Below are positions 1-9,765 of a DNA stretch of 64,000 nucleotides, piece after piece. The stretch spans positions 1 to 64,000 of the forward strand of contig JAMPUU010000012.1 in assembly GCA_030144965.1 (NCBI GenBank), in the 5' to 3' direction. Source of the stretch: Nitrospira sp. BO4 (GTDB lineage: Bacteria > Nitrospirota > Nitrospiria > Nitrospirales > Nitrospiraceae). The notes under the pieces are model-generated. The model worked only from the letters and a program-made list of their open reading frames with translations. It did no database searches and had not been told where the DNA came from. The position numbers and the translations under genes are program-made. Position 1 is the stretch's first letter. The number at the start of each line of letters is the position of its first letter.

Positions 1-30
1 CCAGGACAAGGCCAAAGTCGGAGGGAAAGC

Positions 31-1290
31 ATGAACGCCAAACACGCCTTTAAACTCTGGATAATGGGAATTTGCGGGGTGGCGACGCTGGCATTCACGC
101 CGGTTCTCGATATCACTCCTGCATTCGCTCACGGAGAGCGATCGCAGGAACCATTCCTGCGGATGCGTACCGTGAATTGGTACGACACTGAATGGGTTGG
201 AAAGTCGACCAAGGTTAATGATGTGACAGAGCTGCGGGGCAAGTTTCATTTGTCCGAGGATTGGCCTCGTGCGGTTGTCAAACCGACACGGACGTTCCTC
301 AACATCGGTTCTCCCAGTTCCGTCTTTGTGCGTCTCAGCTCAAAGATCAATGGGACGCCAATGTTTGTTGCGGGTCCCATGGAAATTGGCCGAGATTACG
401 AGTATGTGGTCGTCTTGAAGGCTCGACTCCCCGGCCATCATCACATCCATCCGATGTTTGCCGTTAAGGATGCCGGTCCGATCGCAGGGCCAGGTGGATG
501 GATGGACATCACGGGTCGATATGAGGATTTCACCAATCCGATCAAGACCCTTACCGGAGAAACGTTCGACTCAGAAACGATGGGTACTGCCACCGGTATC
601 ATGTGGCACCTGTTCTGGGCGGCCGTGGCCATCTTCTGGGTCGGCTTCTTCATGATCCGGCCGATGTACCTGGTCCGTGCACGGGTGCTGGCAGCGTATG
701 GGGATGAGATTCTGCTTGACCCCATCGATCGGAAGGTCGGAGCTGCGGTGTTGATCTTCGTGTTGGTCGTGGTGGTCGTCGGATACTTGGCGGCAGATTC
801 ACGCCATCCTGTCAGTGTACCGCTTCAGGCCGGTGAGACCAAGGTCAAGCCGATGCCGATCAAGCCGAACCCGTTCGTGGTGGAAGTCACTCACGCTGAA
901 TACGACGTCCCAGGCCGGGCCTTGCGCATGACTCTTCATGCGACCAACAACGGAACCGAGCCTGTGACCATCGGTGAATTCACGACCGCTGGTATCCGGT
1001 TTACCAACAAGATGGGGGCAACCAAACTTGATCCAAACTATCCGGCTGAGCTAGTCGCATCAGCCGGCTTGACGATGGACAATGAAGCCCCAATCCTGCC
1101 TGGTCAGACGGTCGACATCAAGATTGAGTCCAAGGACGTTCTGTGGGAAGTGCAGCGGTTGGTGGACATCCTCCACGATCCGGATCAGCGCTTCGCAGGA
1201 TTGTTGATGTCCTGGACCGAGAAGGGTGATCGACTTATCAATCCGATCTGGGCTCCGGTTCTCCCTGTCTTTACACGACTGGGCGCCTAG
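31..1290 (+). CDS. amoB: Ammonia monooxygenase subunit B (AmoB)
   Basis: Periplasm-facing, copper-binding subunit of the membrane ammonia monooxygenase (AmoCAB), which oxidises ammonia to hydroxylamine. The 419-aa product has an N-terminal signal peptide ending near AFA-33. The mature protein would start at His34, and His138 and His140 lie in a [10 protein letters not shown] segment; these match the His33/His137/His139 copper ligands known in Pmo[13 protein letters not shown] follows, as in the family. Two membrane helices lie near residues 190-215 and 235-257, before a C-terminal cupredoxin-like domain. A GAGG ribosome site precedes the ATG. amoC and amoA would be expected just upstream, outside the window, and a terminator follows. 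The AmoB call is secure; assignment to comammox Nitrospira rests on the surrounding genes. Confidence 0.96.
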   Translation: MNAKHAFKLWIMGICGVATLAFTPVLDITPAFAHGERSQEPFLRMRTVNWYDTEWVGKSTKVNDVTELRGKFHLSEDWPRAVVKPTRTFLNIGSPSSVFVRLSSKINGTPMFVAGPMEIGRDYEYVVVLKARLPGHHHIHPMFAVKDAGPIAGPGGWMDITGRYEDFTNPIKTLTGETFDSETMGTATGIMWHLFWAAVAIFWVGFFMIRPMYLVRARVLAAYGDEILLDPIDRKVGAAVLIFVLVVVVVGYLAADSRHPVSVPLQAGETKVKPMPIKPNPFVVEVTHAEYDVPGRALRMTLHATNNGTEPVTIGEFTTAGIRFTNKMGATKLDPNYPAELVASAGLTMDNEAPILPGQTVDIKIESKDVLWEVQRLVDILHDPDQRFAGLLMSWTEKGDRLINPIWAPVLPVFTRLGA

Positions 1291-1310
1291 AGCACTGTTC
1301 GTCTAGTAAG

Positions 1311-1358
1311 ACGCCGATCCGTCCCTATCGCAAGATAGCAAGGCGGGTCGGCGTTTTT
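1311..1358 (+). terminator. Rho-independent terminator after amoB
   Basis: The arms ACGCCGATCC and GGGTCGGCGT pair with one mismatch and are followed by a run of five T. It starts 20 bp after the amoB stop, so it probably ends the amo transcript. No further amo-type gene follows it. Confidence 0.85.
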
Positions 1359-1518
1359 CTTTCCTCTCTTACTCGTGATGCTGGTTCCTTCCTTCAACAT
1401 AATCTCCCTTCAGATTCGATACTCGTACGGTTCTTCCAAAGGGCATAAGCGAAAATTAGTTTCATTTATGACATTTCAGATGTCCGGGTTGAAGGACGAT
1501 CGATGACTTCACCAGATC

Positions 1519-1547
1519 TTGCCCGTTCGTCGAGGGTCCTGTATGAT
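1519..1547 (+). promoter_or_regulatory. Possible sigma-70 promoter for the membrane-protein gene
   Basis: TTGCCC, a 17-nt spacer and TATGAT lie about 95 bp before the next start codon. The -10 is good and the -35 only partial. Apart from this and the amoB terminator, I see nothing recognisable in the 351-bp gap between amoB and that gene. Confidence 0.35.
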
Positions 1548-1641
1548 ACCTGCGGAATTACACAATCTGGCTTCACCAAATCCCATTATTCTTAAGCAGC
1601 ATATCGCACATGCGCTCTGCTCTATAGACTCCATTTGACCC

Positions 1642-2475
1642 ATGGACGCCCCTTCGAGTACCCCTCAGCTTGGAACTTGGTTCAATGCCGCAGAGCGGAT
1701 TGCCCTCCGGCATTTTCCAAAATCAGGCACCCTTGATGCGCATCGAATGCGTGATTATGTGATTGCCGCATTTACATTCCTCTGCGTTGGTGTCAGTTCT
1801 CTGTTTGAGATCAGCGCGAGCGTTGAGCGGCAACAGACGTTAGGAGTGCTCGCGTGGCTTTGTCTTGGAGCGTTGTTGTTTGGAGAAAGCAGAGAGACCC
1901 GAATGCAGGTCGTGATTGCCGTTCTGTTTGCCACGGTCGGCGAGCATTTTGCCTCTATCTATATGGGTGGTTACACATATAGGTTTGAGAACGTGCCTGC
2001 CTACGTCCCGCCAGGTCACGGAATGGTGTACCTAACTGCGGTCGCGTTAGCGCGATCGGGCCTGTTTGTACGGCATCCCGGAAGAATAGCGATCTTCGTG
2101 GTGGGAATATGGGGCACCTGGTCTCTCTGGGGGGTCAGCGGGTTCCCTGACCGCGGAGATGCGGTCGGCGCCTTGCTGTTCTGCATATTTTTAGCATGGC
2201 TGATTATCGGCCGTTCGCCGATGGTATACCTTGCCGCCTTTTTCATTACGACATGGTTGGAATTGATCGGTACTGCCGTCGGCGCTTGGCAATGGGCGGC
2301 TATCGACCCGCTATTGGGATGGCCTCAGGGGAATCCGCCCAGTGGAGTTGGTGCCTGGTACTGTTTGGTAGACGCAGTCGCTATTGGAGGCGCAGGACCT
2401 ACCTTACGTGGAATCAAACGTATCTGCGAGTGGTACAGAGCCGGAAGAATCTTGAATAGAACCGGTAACTCCTGA
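1642..2475 (+). CDS. Hypothetical polytopic membrane protein next to amoB
   Basis: I do not recognise a characterised family in this 277-aa protein. It has a short soluble N-terminus (about 40 aa) followed by seven or eight hydrophobic stretches, which suggests an inner-membrane protein. Polar residues sit between helices in recurring short motifs: GEHFAS, GGYTYRFENVPAYVPPGHG near residues 113-133, and GNPPSGVGAWYCLVDA near 235-250. These look like conserved functional positions, not random hydrophobic sequence. The ATG at 1642 has no clear ribosome site, so the start is uncertain. It lies between the amo genes and the MOSC/hao genes on the amo strand, but a terminator separates it from amoB. 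A link to ammonia oxidation is suggested only by position. Confidence 0.7.
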   Translation: MDAPSSTPQLGTWFNAAERIALRHFPKSGTLDAHRMRDYVIAAFTFLCVGVSSLFEISASVERQQTLGVLAWLCLGALLFGESRETRMQVVIAVLFATVGEHFASIYMGGYTYRFENVPAYVPPGHGMVYLTAVALARSGLFVRHPGRIAIFVVGIWGTWSLWGVSGFPDRGDAVGALLFCIFLAWLIIGRSPMVYLAAFFITTWLELIGTAVGAWQWAAIDPLLGWPQGNPPSGVGAWYCLVDAVAIGGAGPTLRGIKRICEWYRAGRILNRTGNS

Positions 2476-2691
2476 AGCTCGTTCCGGCGTGAAAGACCTC
2501 ACCATAGACTTTTATCTTCGCTGCACCACATATCATTTTTAACTAAGACCTCCTGCTGCAGCAGGATTCAAATACTGTCGTACGAGTTATGGGTGAGAAC
2601 CTCCTATAGCATGGGACTCCTAGGTGTCATCTCATGTATCGAGGTCATATTTATGATTATCCGACCGATTTATTGAGCTCAGGAGCTGATC

Positions 2692-3420
2692 TTGAACGAC
2701 TCCAGCGCCGCAAAAGTGCTTTCTGTGCAAGTTGGACTACCGAGGACCGTGGGGAACGGCGACTCGCCGAATCCTCTGGATCAGGTCTGGACCACAGGGT
2801 TTTTTAAGGAGCCGACTTCTGGATTTGTGTGGCTGGGACGGACTAATCTCGCCGGTGACGGGCAGGCAGACCTTGAGAACCACGGCGGGCCAGAAAAAGC
2901 CGTCAATGCCTACCCTATCGAGCACTACCTTTATTGGACAGAGGCCTTAGCGTTATCAGACCTCCCTCTTGGAGCCTTTGGTGAAAACTTCACAACTGAG
3001 GGTCTATTAGAGAACACTGTTTGTATCGGAGATGTGTTTGAGATTGGGGATTCCCTGGTCCAAGTATCCCAACCAAGACAACCATGTTGGAAATTGGCTC
3101 GCCGCTGGCGGGTAAAGGATTTAGCTGTTCAGGTCCAAGAAACAGGTCGGACAGGGTGGTATTTCCGGGTGCTCCGGGAAGGCCGAGTTCAAGCGGGAAG
3201 TACATTGACCCTGATTGAACGGCCATGCCCACGATGGACCGTGGCAGCTGCTAATAGGGTGATGCACGACGATATGAACAATGTGGATCTTGCCAGAGAT
3301 CTTGCGGACTGCACCTACCTCTCTCCAAGATGGCGAAGCAAGCTCACGCGACGTGCAGACACTGGGACAATCGAGAATACGTCATCAAGGCTGGATGGGC
3401 CAAAGGGAGGGAGCAAGTAG
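2692..3420 (+). CDS. MOSC domain protein (YiiM-like)
   Basis: The 242-aa soluble protein has the MOSC (molybdenum cofactor sulfurase C-terminal) fold seen in YiiM proteins. The family motifs are in order: AGDGQADLENHGGPEKAV near residues 54-71, GAFGENFTTEG near 94-104, and the conserved cysteine in QPRQPCWKLA at Cys132. A short C-terminal helical extension follows, as in YiiM. Relatives bind Moco or reduce N-hydroxylated compounds, which could be relevant beside hydroxylamine metabolism; that link is inference. Translation probably starts at TTG 2692, with AGGAG six bases upstream at 2681-2685. It converges on the hao/cyc operon with a terminator hairpin between them. Confidence 0.85.
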   Translation: MNDSSAAKVLSVQVGLPRTVGNGDSPNPLDQVWTTGFFKEPTSGFVWLGRTNLAGDGQADLENHGGPEKAVNAYPIEHYLYWTEALALSDLPLGAFGENFTTEGLLENTVCIGDVFEIGDSLVQVSQPRQPCWKLARRWRVKDLAVQVQETGRTGWYFRVLREGRVQAGSTLTLIERPCPRWTVAAANRVMHDDMNNVDLARDLADCTYLSPRWRSKLTRRADTGTIENTSSRLDGPKGGSK

Positions 3421-3449
3421 CGAGCTAATCTTTCCGCGTTCGCGCAAAT

Positions 3450-3498
3450 GAGAAAGCCAGGACTGCATCACAATGATTGTGTCCAGTCCTGGCTTCTC
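3450..3498. terminator. Bidirectional hairpin between MOSC gene and cycB
   Basis: GAGAAAGCCAGGACTG and CAGTCCTGGCTTCTC form a 15-bp stem with one bulge and an 18-nt loop between two convergent genes. It could terminate both transcripts, although the T tracts are weak. Confidence 0.7.
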
Positions 3499-3529
3499 GG
3501 CAACCCGCAACTATTTCGCTTAGCTTCTC

Positions 3530-4120
3530 TTATTCGTCTTCGTCGTCGTCATCCTTCTTCTTTTTGACCTCTTTCAGCACAGGACGTCCCTGAGCAAGGC
3601 TCGCGTTCAGATCGTGCTCTGGTACTTTCTTGTGCACCAGATTTTGATGACAGTCTATACACGTGGCCCCTTCGCTCTGCATCTTGGCATGCGCGGCCTT
3701 GGCTGAAGCACCTGGCGGTTTCGTGTTCTTATGGCAAGCTCGGCACGTCAGGCTGTCCCACTCCTTCAGCTTCATGCGAGCCCGGTAAGCAGCCTCTGGG
3801 CGATGCTCATTGAACTTTTCGACAGTTGAATAGTCAGTGGTAAATTCCTTGATCAGGAATGGCACGCCGTCTACCACGTGCGTATAAATGGCCTTGTGGA
3901 AATTGGACAGGCCCTGTGGCACGTGACAATCCTTACAGCCTGGATCCATCCCTATTGCCCCCCAATGCGAAGACTTCTTCAGCTCCTCATAGGGGTAAAT
4001 TTCGGAATGGCAGCTGACGCAGAATTCCGTTCGAGAGACAGCCGCCTCACCGCCAAATACCACAACGATGAAAACAATCGTGAGAATTGCGCCTGTTACA
4101 AGAGTCCCCATCTTCCCCAT
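3530..4120 (-). CDS. cycB: Tetraheme cytochrome cM552, NapC/NirT family
   Basis: Membrane-anchored tetraheme cytochrome proposed to pass electrons from cytochrome c554 to the quinone pool. The 196-aa protein has one N-terminal membrane helix (about residues 5-25) and four CXXCH motifs starting at Cys34, Cys62, Cys126 and Cys154. The C-terminus is a charged Lys/Asp/Glu tail. The size and heme spacing fit the NapC/NirT quinol-dehydrogenase family. It is the last gene of haoA-haoB-cycA-cycB, starting 2 bp after the cycA stop. NrfH or NapC would be alternative names, but the partner genes make the cM552 role the best reading. Confidence 0.9.
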   Translation of the reverse strand: MGKMGTLVTGAILTIVFIVVVFGGEAAVSRTEFCVSCHSEIYPYEELKKSSHWGAIGMDPGCKDCHVPQGLSNFHKAIYTHVVDGVPFLIKEFTTDYSTVEKFNEHRPEAAYRARMKLKEWDSLTCRACHKNTKPPGASAKAAHAKMQSEGATCIDCHQNLVHKKVPEHDLNASLAQGRPVLKEVKKKKDDDDEDE

Positions 4121-4122
4121 CG

Positions 4123-4851
4123 TTAGTCATCCCCCGCCTTGTCTGACTTCACCGGAGGCTTGGCTGATTTCTGGAACTCTTCATGGAACTTCGGCATGGG
4201 TGGACCCGTGAAGGTACCCGCCAGCTTGAAATGCGCATGCATGGCCTTGTCATCACGGACGGACTTTTCAAAATCAAATTCATACTTCTTATCCACCTTG
4301 GGTGTGAATGGAGTGTACGGCTTCTTCACACCTTTCCACGGCGATCCTTCATAGTTCAGGTGGCAGGCATTGCACTTCTCCTGAAACTCAAACTCCTGGC
4401 CAGCCTCAACAAGATTGGCCCGCTCCATCGTCTTCTGGGACTTTTCAAAAGCTTCCCCTGCTTTTCTATGAATCTTCCGGTAATCGCTACCGGCCCCGTG
4501 GCAGGATTCGCAACCCACACCGGTCAAGAACTTCTCCGGTTCTTCGATGACGTAGCCACCTTCCTTACCGAACCCATCAACGTGGCATCCAACGCAATCC
4601 TTGTCTTTTGTATAGTCCTTCTTAGGGTCCAGCTTGGCCTTGACCATCGCCTCGTCCTTCTTCTTGCCTCTGCTGGGCTTGAGCGACTCCATCGCCTTAC
4701 CATGGAGAGTCTTTTCCCATGCCTCACCCTCGCCTTTATGACAGTTGAAGCACTTTTTCCGGCCTTCAAATGTCCCTTCGGCAGAAGCTGTCCCCGCCAC
4801 TACTAGAAATACCGCCGCAGCGGCAAATGCGAACACAATGCGACGATTCAC
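4123..4851 (-). CDS. cycA: Cytochrome c554, electron acceptor of HAO
   Basis: Periplasmic tetraheme cytochrome that accepts electrons from hydroxylamine dehydrogenase. The 242-aa precursor has a signal peptide (cleavage near ASA-24) and four CXXCH motifs starting at Cys34, Cys86, Cys114 and Cys160. The Lys-rich mature protein and ~210-aa mature size match the c554 family. AAGGAG lies upstream of the ATG. It sits between haoB and cycB, the arrangement known from ammonia oxidisers. The 164-bp space to haoB shows no obvious separate promoter. Confidence 0.92.
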   Translation of the reverse strand: MNRRIVFAFAAAAVFLVVAGTASAEGTFEGRKKCFNCHKGEGEAWEKTLHGKAMESLKPSRGKKKDEAMVKAKLDPKKDYTKDKDCVGCHVDGFGKEGGYVIEEPEKFLTGVGCESCHGAGSDYRKIHRKAGEAFEKSQKTMERANLVEAGQEFEFQEKCNACHLNYEGSPWKGVKKPYTPFTPKVDKKYEFDFEKSVRDDKAMHAHFKLAGTFTGPPMPKFHEEFQKSAKPPVKSDKAGDD

Positions 4852-5015
4852 GGCATCTCCTTTCCGATGAATGTATGATTAATGTCGGTGATCATCCTTT
4901 TATCTCGTTGATCTGGATCTTTATCTAGTCTCTTATTCTGAATCTCCAGCTTCATGTCTTCCGCTCGATGCGAGCTCAGTTTACCATGAGCTATGCGGGA
5001 CTGCTACTCAGATAA

Positions 5016-6074
5016 TTAGGATTTATTGTCATTCACACTGCTTGAGGCAGATGGAATTTTGTAGACCCAGTATCCACCTTGTTTGTGGACAACTTGTAAC
5101 GCTTCAAAATCAACCGGCTTTGAATTCATTAGCGGGAGCATTTGGGACAATAATGTCTTCCCTTTTTTACTTTCATTTAAGAAGTAGGCACGCACCGCTT
5201 TTTCCGACAGAGACTGAAGCGTGTAGGTATCGTAGCCATTCTCCTTCATCCATGCCTTTACCTGCCCAACCAGTCCATGGACGTTACCCGTCAATGGAAA
5301 ATCTTTAAAAGCAATGTCGAGCCGATCCGGTCGCATGAGGCCAAGCTTATAGAGGTCAGCCGGATGAACGACGATATAAGCTTCCTGGGAGCCGACAAAT
5401 TCTCGAAGCATGGCTGCCCCTTTGCTCGGCTCAGAGGCTAATATATCGGCAAAATTCTGGAACCTCTTCTGCTCCTCAGCGGATCCTTCCGCTCCCCAGA
5501 ACTGTCGTTCGTACTTGCTGATAACCTCAGTTCGTTCCTTCCAATAAGAAGGAGTGATCAAAGGCTGCCCCAGATGAGATGTGAAGACAGTATGTCGATC
5601 GGATAACAGCCCGAGTTGACGTGATGTGTCCCACCAGGCGAGAAGCACGGCGTCTTTTGGAACATGTTTCGTAATATCAACGGCGACTGCAGCCAATTCA
5701 GGAAGATCGCCCCCCATCGCCCCAATTGGCTCAGAAAGCAGATTCTCCCAGTTTAAGAAAACTGACGATCCAGCGCCTCTACTTGCGCGGTAGGCAATGG
5801 CAATGGGTTTGTCCACTGATTGAACGTGAAGTTCATATTTACTGATTTTCAAATCCGGCCAGTTCTGCAACGCAAGATTGTCAAATTTGGTCACAGGACC
5901 TTCATCGACCAGCTGATAGCTATACGGAGCAGGCGCGGGTTTAAACCAAAGATACGCAACCCATCCGCTCAGAAAAAGACCTCCCGTCACCAGGAGGAGT
6001 CCCAGTGACGGGAGGAATTTAGCCCCTGACGGATGTGACACGGGCGCGCCCAGAGACGGAGCGGATGAGATCAA
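5016..6074 (-). CDS. haoB: HaoB, HAO-associated protein
   Basis: A 352-aa protein always found beside haoA in ammonia oxidisers; its biochemical role is not established. One membrane helix lies near residues 22-46 and the rest is probably periplasmic, with no heme-binding motif. It contains conserved-looking segments such as [19 protein letters not shown] and [17 protein letters not shown]. The start is TTG, overlapping the haoA TGA stop as TTGA, so translation is probably coupled to haoA. Identification relies on position, length and topology. Confidence 0.85.
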   Translation of the reverse strand: MISSAPSLGAPVSHPSGAKFLPSLGLLLVTGGLFLSGWVAYLWFKPAPAPYSYQLVDEGPVTKFDNLALQNWPDLKISKYELHVQSVDKPIAIAYRASRGAGSSVFLNWENLLSEPIGAMGGDLPELAAVAVDITKHVPKDAVLLAWWDTSRQLGLLSDRHTVFTSHLGQPLITPSYWKERTEVISKYERQFWGAEGSAEEQKRFQNFADILASEPSKGAAMLREFVGSQEAYIVVHPADLYKLGLMRPDRLDIAFKDFPLTGNVHGLVGQVKAWMKENGYDTYTLQSLSEKAVRAYFLNESKKGKTLLSQMLPLMNSKPVDFEALQVVHKQGGYWVYKIPSASSSVNDNKS

Positions 6075-7783
6075 TTATCCTTCCTTCCGCGCCTCCGCCA
6101 TCCGGCAATTGCGATCGTCCCGGCCAACATCATCCCGCCCCCGATCCCGCCGAGGGAGAGCTTGCCGGTTTCACTGTCCAGATCCAGCATGCTGTGCTTG
6201 ACCTGACTCTCGAGCTTCGCCACCCGTGCTTGGAGGGCGAGATTCTCTTTCAGCCGCGTGTCGTCATCCATGATTTCGACATAGGCGCGATTCATGGCCG
6301 CCCATCCCACCGTATAGGTATAGCCCCAATACTGGTGGGCCAAGCTCACGTGCAATTGCACCAGGTGATCTTCGGCCATTTCGAACAGTTTCAACTCATT
6401 GGCCGCCGGGTTGTTCCCCTTCGACCAATAAATCTGGAAGAACTTCTCAAACCCATCGGTCTCCGGGGCCGGGGGCGCCGGACGGTTGGTCTTCTGCCCG
6501 GTCAAGAGGCCCGCCTTGTACTGCTCTTCGACAGTATGATGGGCTTCATCGTACTTATCCAACCCGGAGAAGGTCCCGTTGTCCATGAACTCCAACCAGG
6601 CCCGGGCGTACGTCTCGGAGTGACATTGCGTACAGGTCTTCACCCAGGCATCGTTCCGCTTTTCGGCCCAGTCGGTCTTGATGTTCTCGCGGATGCCGGG
6701 CACGAAGGGATAGTTGGCCCAGCGCACTTTCCGCACGACGTTGTGGGCAATCTTGCCCTGATATTCCATGTGGCAGTACTGACAGGTCGGCGCGGTGGCC
6801 GCCCCTTTGCCGATCGCGTCCTTGATGGGGATGTTGAAGTTCCAATGCGCTTTGTCGCGTTGATACTTCAAGCCATGTTTGGACAGGTTGTAGGCTTCCC
6901 AGTTGTTGTGGTCGGCCCCGCTGTGGCACTGGGCGCAGACTTCCGGCTTGCGCGATTCGGCCGCGGAAAACTCATGCCGCGCATGGCAGGTATCGCACTT
7001 GTTCTGATTGACGTGGCAGCCCGTGCAGCCGTCGGCGATTTCCCGCTGCGGCATCCCGGCATAGACTTCCACTTCGACGTTGGCGCGATAGTCCAACGCA
7101 TGGGAGGGCCGGCCCTTCGGCCATTGATCCTTGGGCCACGTGATGGTGTCCCGCTCGGACTCGCGTTCCGCAAACTCTTGTAAGTGGCAGGTGCCGCAGG
7201 TGTCGGCGGTCGCCAATCGAATGTCTTTGCGGTGATCGGCCTTGTTCTTGGTGTTGATGTCGAAGTGACAGTCGATGCAGCCGACTTCCTTGAGGTTCTC
7301 GCCTTTGCCGAGCTTGCCGATCGAGCGCAGGTTGTCTTCGATGGCCTCCAGCTTGGCCTTCTTATAGAAGGTCTCGTCTTTCGGCGTGAGCTTCCGGACC
7401 TTGTCCAGGTTCGCGTGGGTGCTCTTCTTCCACGCGGCCACCCAGCCCGGGGATTCGTCGGTGTGGCACTTGACGCATTGTTCCCGGCTTGCCACTTCTT
7501 TCACCGCTTGGGGCGGCTTATAGAAGGTATGCGGGTCAAAGTACTTGCTGAAGGAGACGGGCTGCCAATACTCCCCGTACTTCCCCTTCCCGACCCCGTT
7601 CTGCGCCGGATCCATGTACCGCTTCAGCAGCGCTTCGTACAGGTCCTTCGGCGAGGCTGACCGCTCGATCTTCAGCGCCTCATACGTCTCCTTCGGCACG
7701 GTGGGGAAATCCGCCTGCGCTTGGGCCGCTACCAATACGCCGCAGACCACCAAGGCATACTTCACCAAATGCTTGACTCCCAC
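6071..7783 (-). CDS. haoA: Hydroxylamine dehydrogenase (HAO), octaheme
   Basis: Oxidises hydroxylamine in the periplasm at the P460 heme and delivers electrons to c554. Eight CXXCH motifs are present: CVKCH, CIDCH, CGTCH, CTGCH, CDTCH, CAQCH, CQYCH and CTQCH. An aromatic-rich stretch, [19 protein letters not shown], follows; it probably contains the tyrosine cross-linked to P460, though I cannot assign the residue. I place the start at GTG 7783. It has AAGGAG seven bases upstream, gives exactly 570 aa and puts a clean signal peptide (cleavage after AQA) at the N-terminus. An upstream open stretch to 7942 overlaps the promoter and is not favoured. The C-terminus ends in a hydrophobic helix followed by WRRRGRKDN, a likely membrane anchor. 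Confidence 0.97.
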   Translation of the reverse strand: MGVKHLVKYALVVCGVLVAAQAQADFPTVPKETYEALKIERSASPKDLYEALLKRYMDPAQNGVGKGKYGEYWQPVSFSKYFDPHTFYKPPQAVKEVASREQCVKCHTDESPGWVAAWKKSTHANLDKVRKLTPKDETFYKKAKLEAIEDNLRSIGKLGKGENLKEVGCIDCHFDINTKNKADHRKDIRLATADTCGTCHLQEFAERESERDTITWPKDQWPKGRPSHALDYRANVEVEVYAGMPQREIADGCTGCHVNQNKCDTCHARHEFSAAESRKPEVCAQCHSGADHNNWEAYNLSKHGLKYQRDKAHWNFNIPIKDAIGKGAATAPTCQYCHMEYQGKIAHNVVRKVRWANYPFVPGIRENIKTDWAEKRNDAWVKTCTQCHSETYARAWLEFMDNGTFSGLDKYDEAHHTVEEQYKAGLLTGQKTNRPAPPAPETDGFEKFFQIYWSKGNNPAANELKLFEMAEDHLVQLHVSLAHQYWGYTYTVGWAAMNRAYVEIMDDDTRLKENLALQARVAKLESQVKHSMLDLDSETGKLSLGGIGGGMMLAGTIAIAGWRRRGRKDN

Positions 7784-7912
7784 AGTAGTACTCCTTCCGT
7801 TTGAGAGGCAGTGCGCACTTTTCTTCAAAAAAATGTTCGTCGAAAGCATATTCATTTTCGGCAGTAAGGTCTTTCTAGAGTTCGTTGTTTCAACTTCCTG
7901 AAATGGCGCGAA

Positions 7913-7942
7913 AATATAGCTTAGGTCCAAACAAACTGTCAA
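7913..7942 (-). promoter_or_regulatory. Near-consensus sigma-70 promoter of the hao operon
   Basis: On the minus strand TTGACA (7937-7942) is followed by an 18-nt spacer and TATATT (7913-7918). This lies about 130 bp before the haoA GTG and would give a leader of about 120 nt. It also argues against the longer haoA reading frame, whose start would lie inside the -35 box. Confidence 0.75.
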
Positions 7943-8014
7943 GAGAATTCCTGCAGATATTGACGGACACAGACATCCAACAAATTTCCAATGAATGCAC
8001 GATCAACATGAAAA

Positions 8015-9307
8015 TTACGGGCGCTCTCGATCGATGACCACGGTGATGTTTTCCGTCCCCGGCTTGATCGGCTGACTCATGCCTTCCAGATCACCGCTCT
8101 CAGCCATCGCTTTACCGGATTTCGACAGGCGTGCGACGATCACAACCGTGTCGATGTCGGATAGTTTCCTTGACGGCATGGGGCTGGTGGAATCGTCGAG
8201 TCGAAATGTGAACGGTAAATCTTTTTTCGACGCCCGTACGATAGACACCGGCATCGGCGGGCCGGCGACGTCTTTCGCAAACACAAATAAGGTATCCGGA
8301 AGAGACGTTTTGCCGGCCAGATTCGGCCCTAACACAACCTTGCCCGTAATCGCGCGAGACTGTCCGGATTGCGCCGCAGGCTTGGCGGGCTTCGTCTGTT
8401 CCATTGGAGGATTAGCAACCAACATGTTCATACTGGGACCGCCACCGAGACGGCGTTTAGCTTCGGCAATACTGGCTTTTAGTTGTTCGGATGACTCCTG
8501 ATCATCGGGAGGAAGATACGTATGCGCAACCTCCCACTCCTTGGCGGCACGCGCAAAATCTTTTCGGTTGTACGCGATCGTCCCCGACAACATGAGCGCC
8601 TTCACGTTGTGCGGATCGAGCTTCAACGCCTTTTGAATCAAGGTTTCCGGTCTTCCGTCCAGTTTGCGCCCTTGATGAACACCGAGCGCATCGGCGTAGT
8701 CGGCCAGGAGACTCGCGTTATTGGGATCGAGCTTCGTCGCCTTCTCAAAGATCGGCACCGCATCGGCGTACCGTTCCATGGCCATATAGGATCGCGCTAA
8801 GAGCCCCCACCCTACTGCATCATTCGGATTCTGCTCGAGCCTCTTTCTCAACTGCTCGATCAGCGAATTGAGACTATCCGCCATCTGAGGATCATCGCCA
8901 GGGCCGCCTTGTGAAGCCATCGTGGGAACCGCCGGGTGCGTCATCGCGGCAGGATTGCCCAATGTCCAATAGAGCACGCCGCTGGCAGCCGGAATGAGCA
9001 TACCCAGCAGGAGGGCGACGAACCGAAGATTCAACACACCTCCGGTGGGTCCGGCCGGCGCTTCCATTGCGCCCGTCTCTTCCAATACACGGCGATCCAG
9101 TTCACTTCGCGCCGTTCGATACTGTTCCTCCGTCAACAAACCGTTGGCGCGATCCTGCTCCAATTCTGAGAATTGCTGCCGGTAAATGGGCAAGGTTTTT
9201 TCTTGTTCACTGGTCGAGGCAGACGGACGTTTCAACAACGGTCTCAAGAGAAGCGCCAGGACGCATAGAGTCATGGCCGAGACGATAAACCAGAATGTAG
9301 CGGTCAT
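8015..9307 (-). CDS. ccmI: Cytochrome c biogenesis protein CcmI
   Basis: TPR-containing apocytochrome c chaperone of system I maturation, which hands apocytochromes to CcmF/CcmH. The 430-aa protein has an N-terminal membrane helix, then a conserved cytoplasmic segment (IYRQQFSELEQDRANGLLTEEQY), a second helix near residues 93-115, and periplasmic TPR repeats around 135-265. A C-terminal immunoglobulin-like domain closes the protein. The start overlaps the ccmH stop by 4 bp. It is the last gene of the ccm operon, just upstream of the hao promoter. Confidence 0.93.
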   Translation of the reverse strand: MTATFWFIVSAMTLCVLALLLRPLLKRPSASTSEQEKTLPIYRQQFSELEQDRANGLLTEEQYRTARSELDRRVLEETGAMEAPAGPTGGVLNLRFVALLLGMLIPAASGVLYWTLGNPAAMTHPAVPTMASQGGPGDDPQMADSLNSLIEQLRKRLEQNPNDAVGWGLLARSYMAMERYADAVPIFEKATKLDPNNASLLADYADALGVHQGRKLDGRPETLIQKALKLDPHNVKALMLSGTIAYNRKDFARAAKEWEVAHTYLPPDDQESSEQLKASIAEAKRRLGGGPSMNMLVANPPMEQTKPAKPAAQSGQSRAITGKVVLGPNLAGKTSLPDTLFVFAKDVAGPPMPVSIVRASKKDLPFTFRLDDSTSPMPSRKLSDIDTVVIVARLSKSGKAMAESGDLEGMSQPIKPGTENITVVIDRERP

Positions 9308-9765
9308 GTGCGCTTGCCTCCTTCTGACAATAGTTGTTCGACTCGTCGATGCTCTTCGTCCGTCACCGGCACATCGATTACCTTGGTCGAACGACGCCGC
9401 AGACTCACGACGAGCGCCGTTGCGCCGATAGCCAATAAGACAAACGGTCCCACCCAGAGGAGCGAGGTCGTCGCCTTGAGCGGCGGCCGATAGAGCACGA
9501 AATCTCCATAACGCGCGACGAGAAAATCGATGATCTCCTTGTCGCTCATGTCTTTGGCGATCATTTCCCGCACTTCACGGCGGAGGTCTTCTGCCAGCGG
9601 CGCATTGGAATCGGCCAGTGTTTGATTCTGGCAGACCAAACATCGAAGTTCGACGGCGAGATGTTTCAGCCGGGCTTCAGCGACAGGATCGTCGGCCAAT
9701 GGCCGAGCTTCTCCGGCCCACGCCGGCACGGAGACAAGCACCATGATGAACGCCAACCAGATCAT
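9304..9765 (-). CDS. ccmH: Cytochrome c biogenesis protein CcmH
   Basis: Thiol-active membrane protein that keeps apocytochrome CXXCH cysteines reduced for heme ligation. The 153-aa protein has a signal peptide, the redox motif LRCLVCQNQ with Cys42 and Cys45, and a C-terminal membrane helix near residues 104-124. It matches the short CcmH (CcmL) form that works with a separate CcmI. It overlaps ccmG and ccmI by 4 bp each, so the genes are probably translationally coupled. Confidence 0.95.
   Translation of the reverse strand: MIWLAFIMVLVSVPAWAGEARPLADDPVAEARLKHLAVELRCLVCQNQTLADSNAPLAEDLRREVREMIAKDMSDKEIIDFLVARYGDFVLYRPPLKATTSLLWVGPFVLLAIGATALVVSLRRRSTKVIDVPVTDEEHRRVEQLLSEGGKRT

Noticed and set aside
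6035..7183. Plus-strand open frame of 382 codons
   Set aside because: It is antisense to haoA, arising from strong codon bias; the composition is not protein-like.
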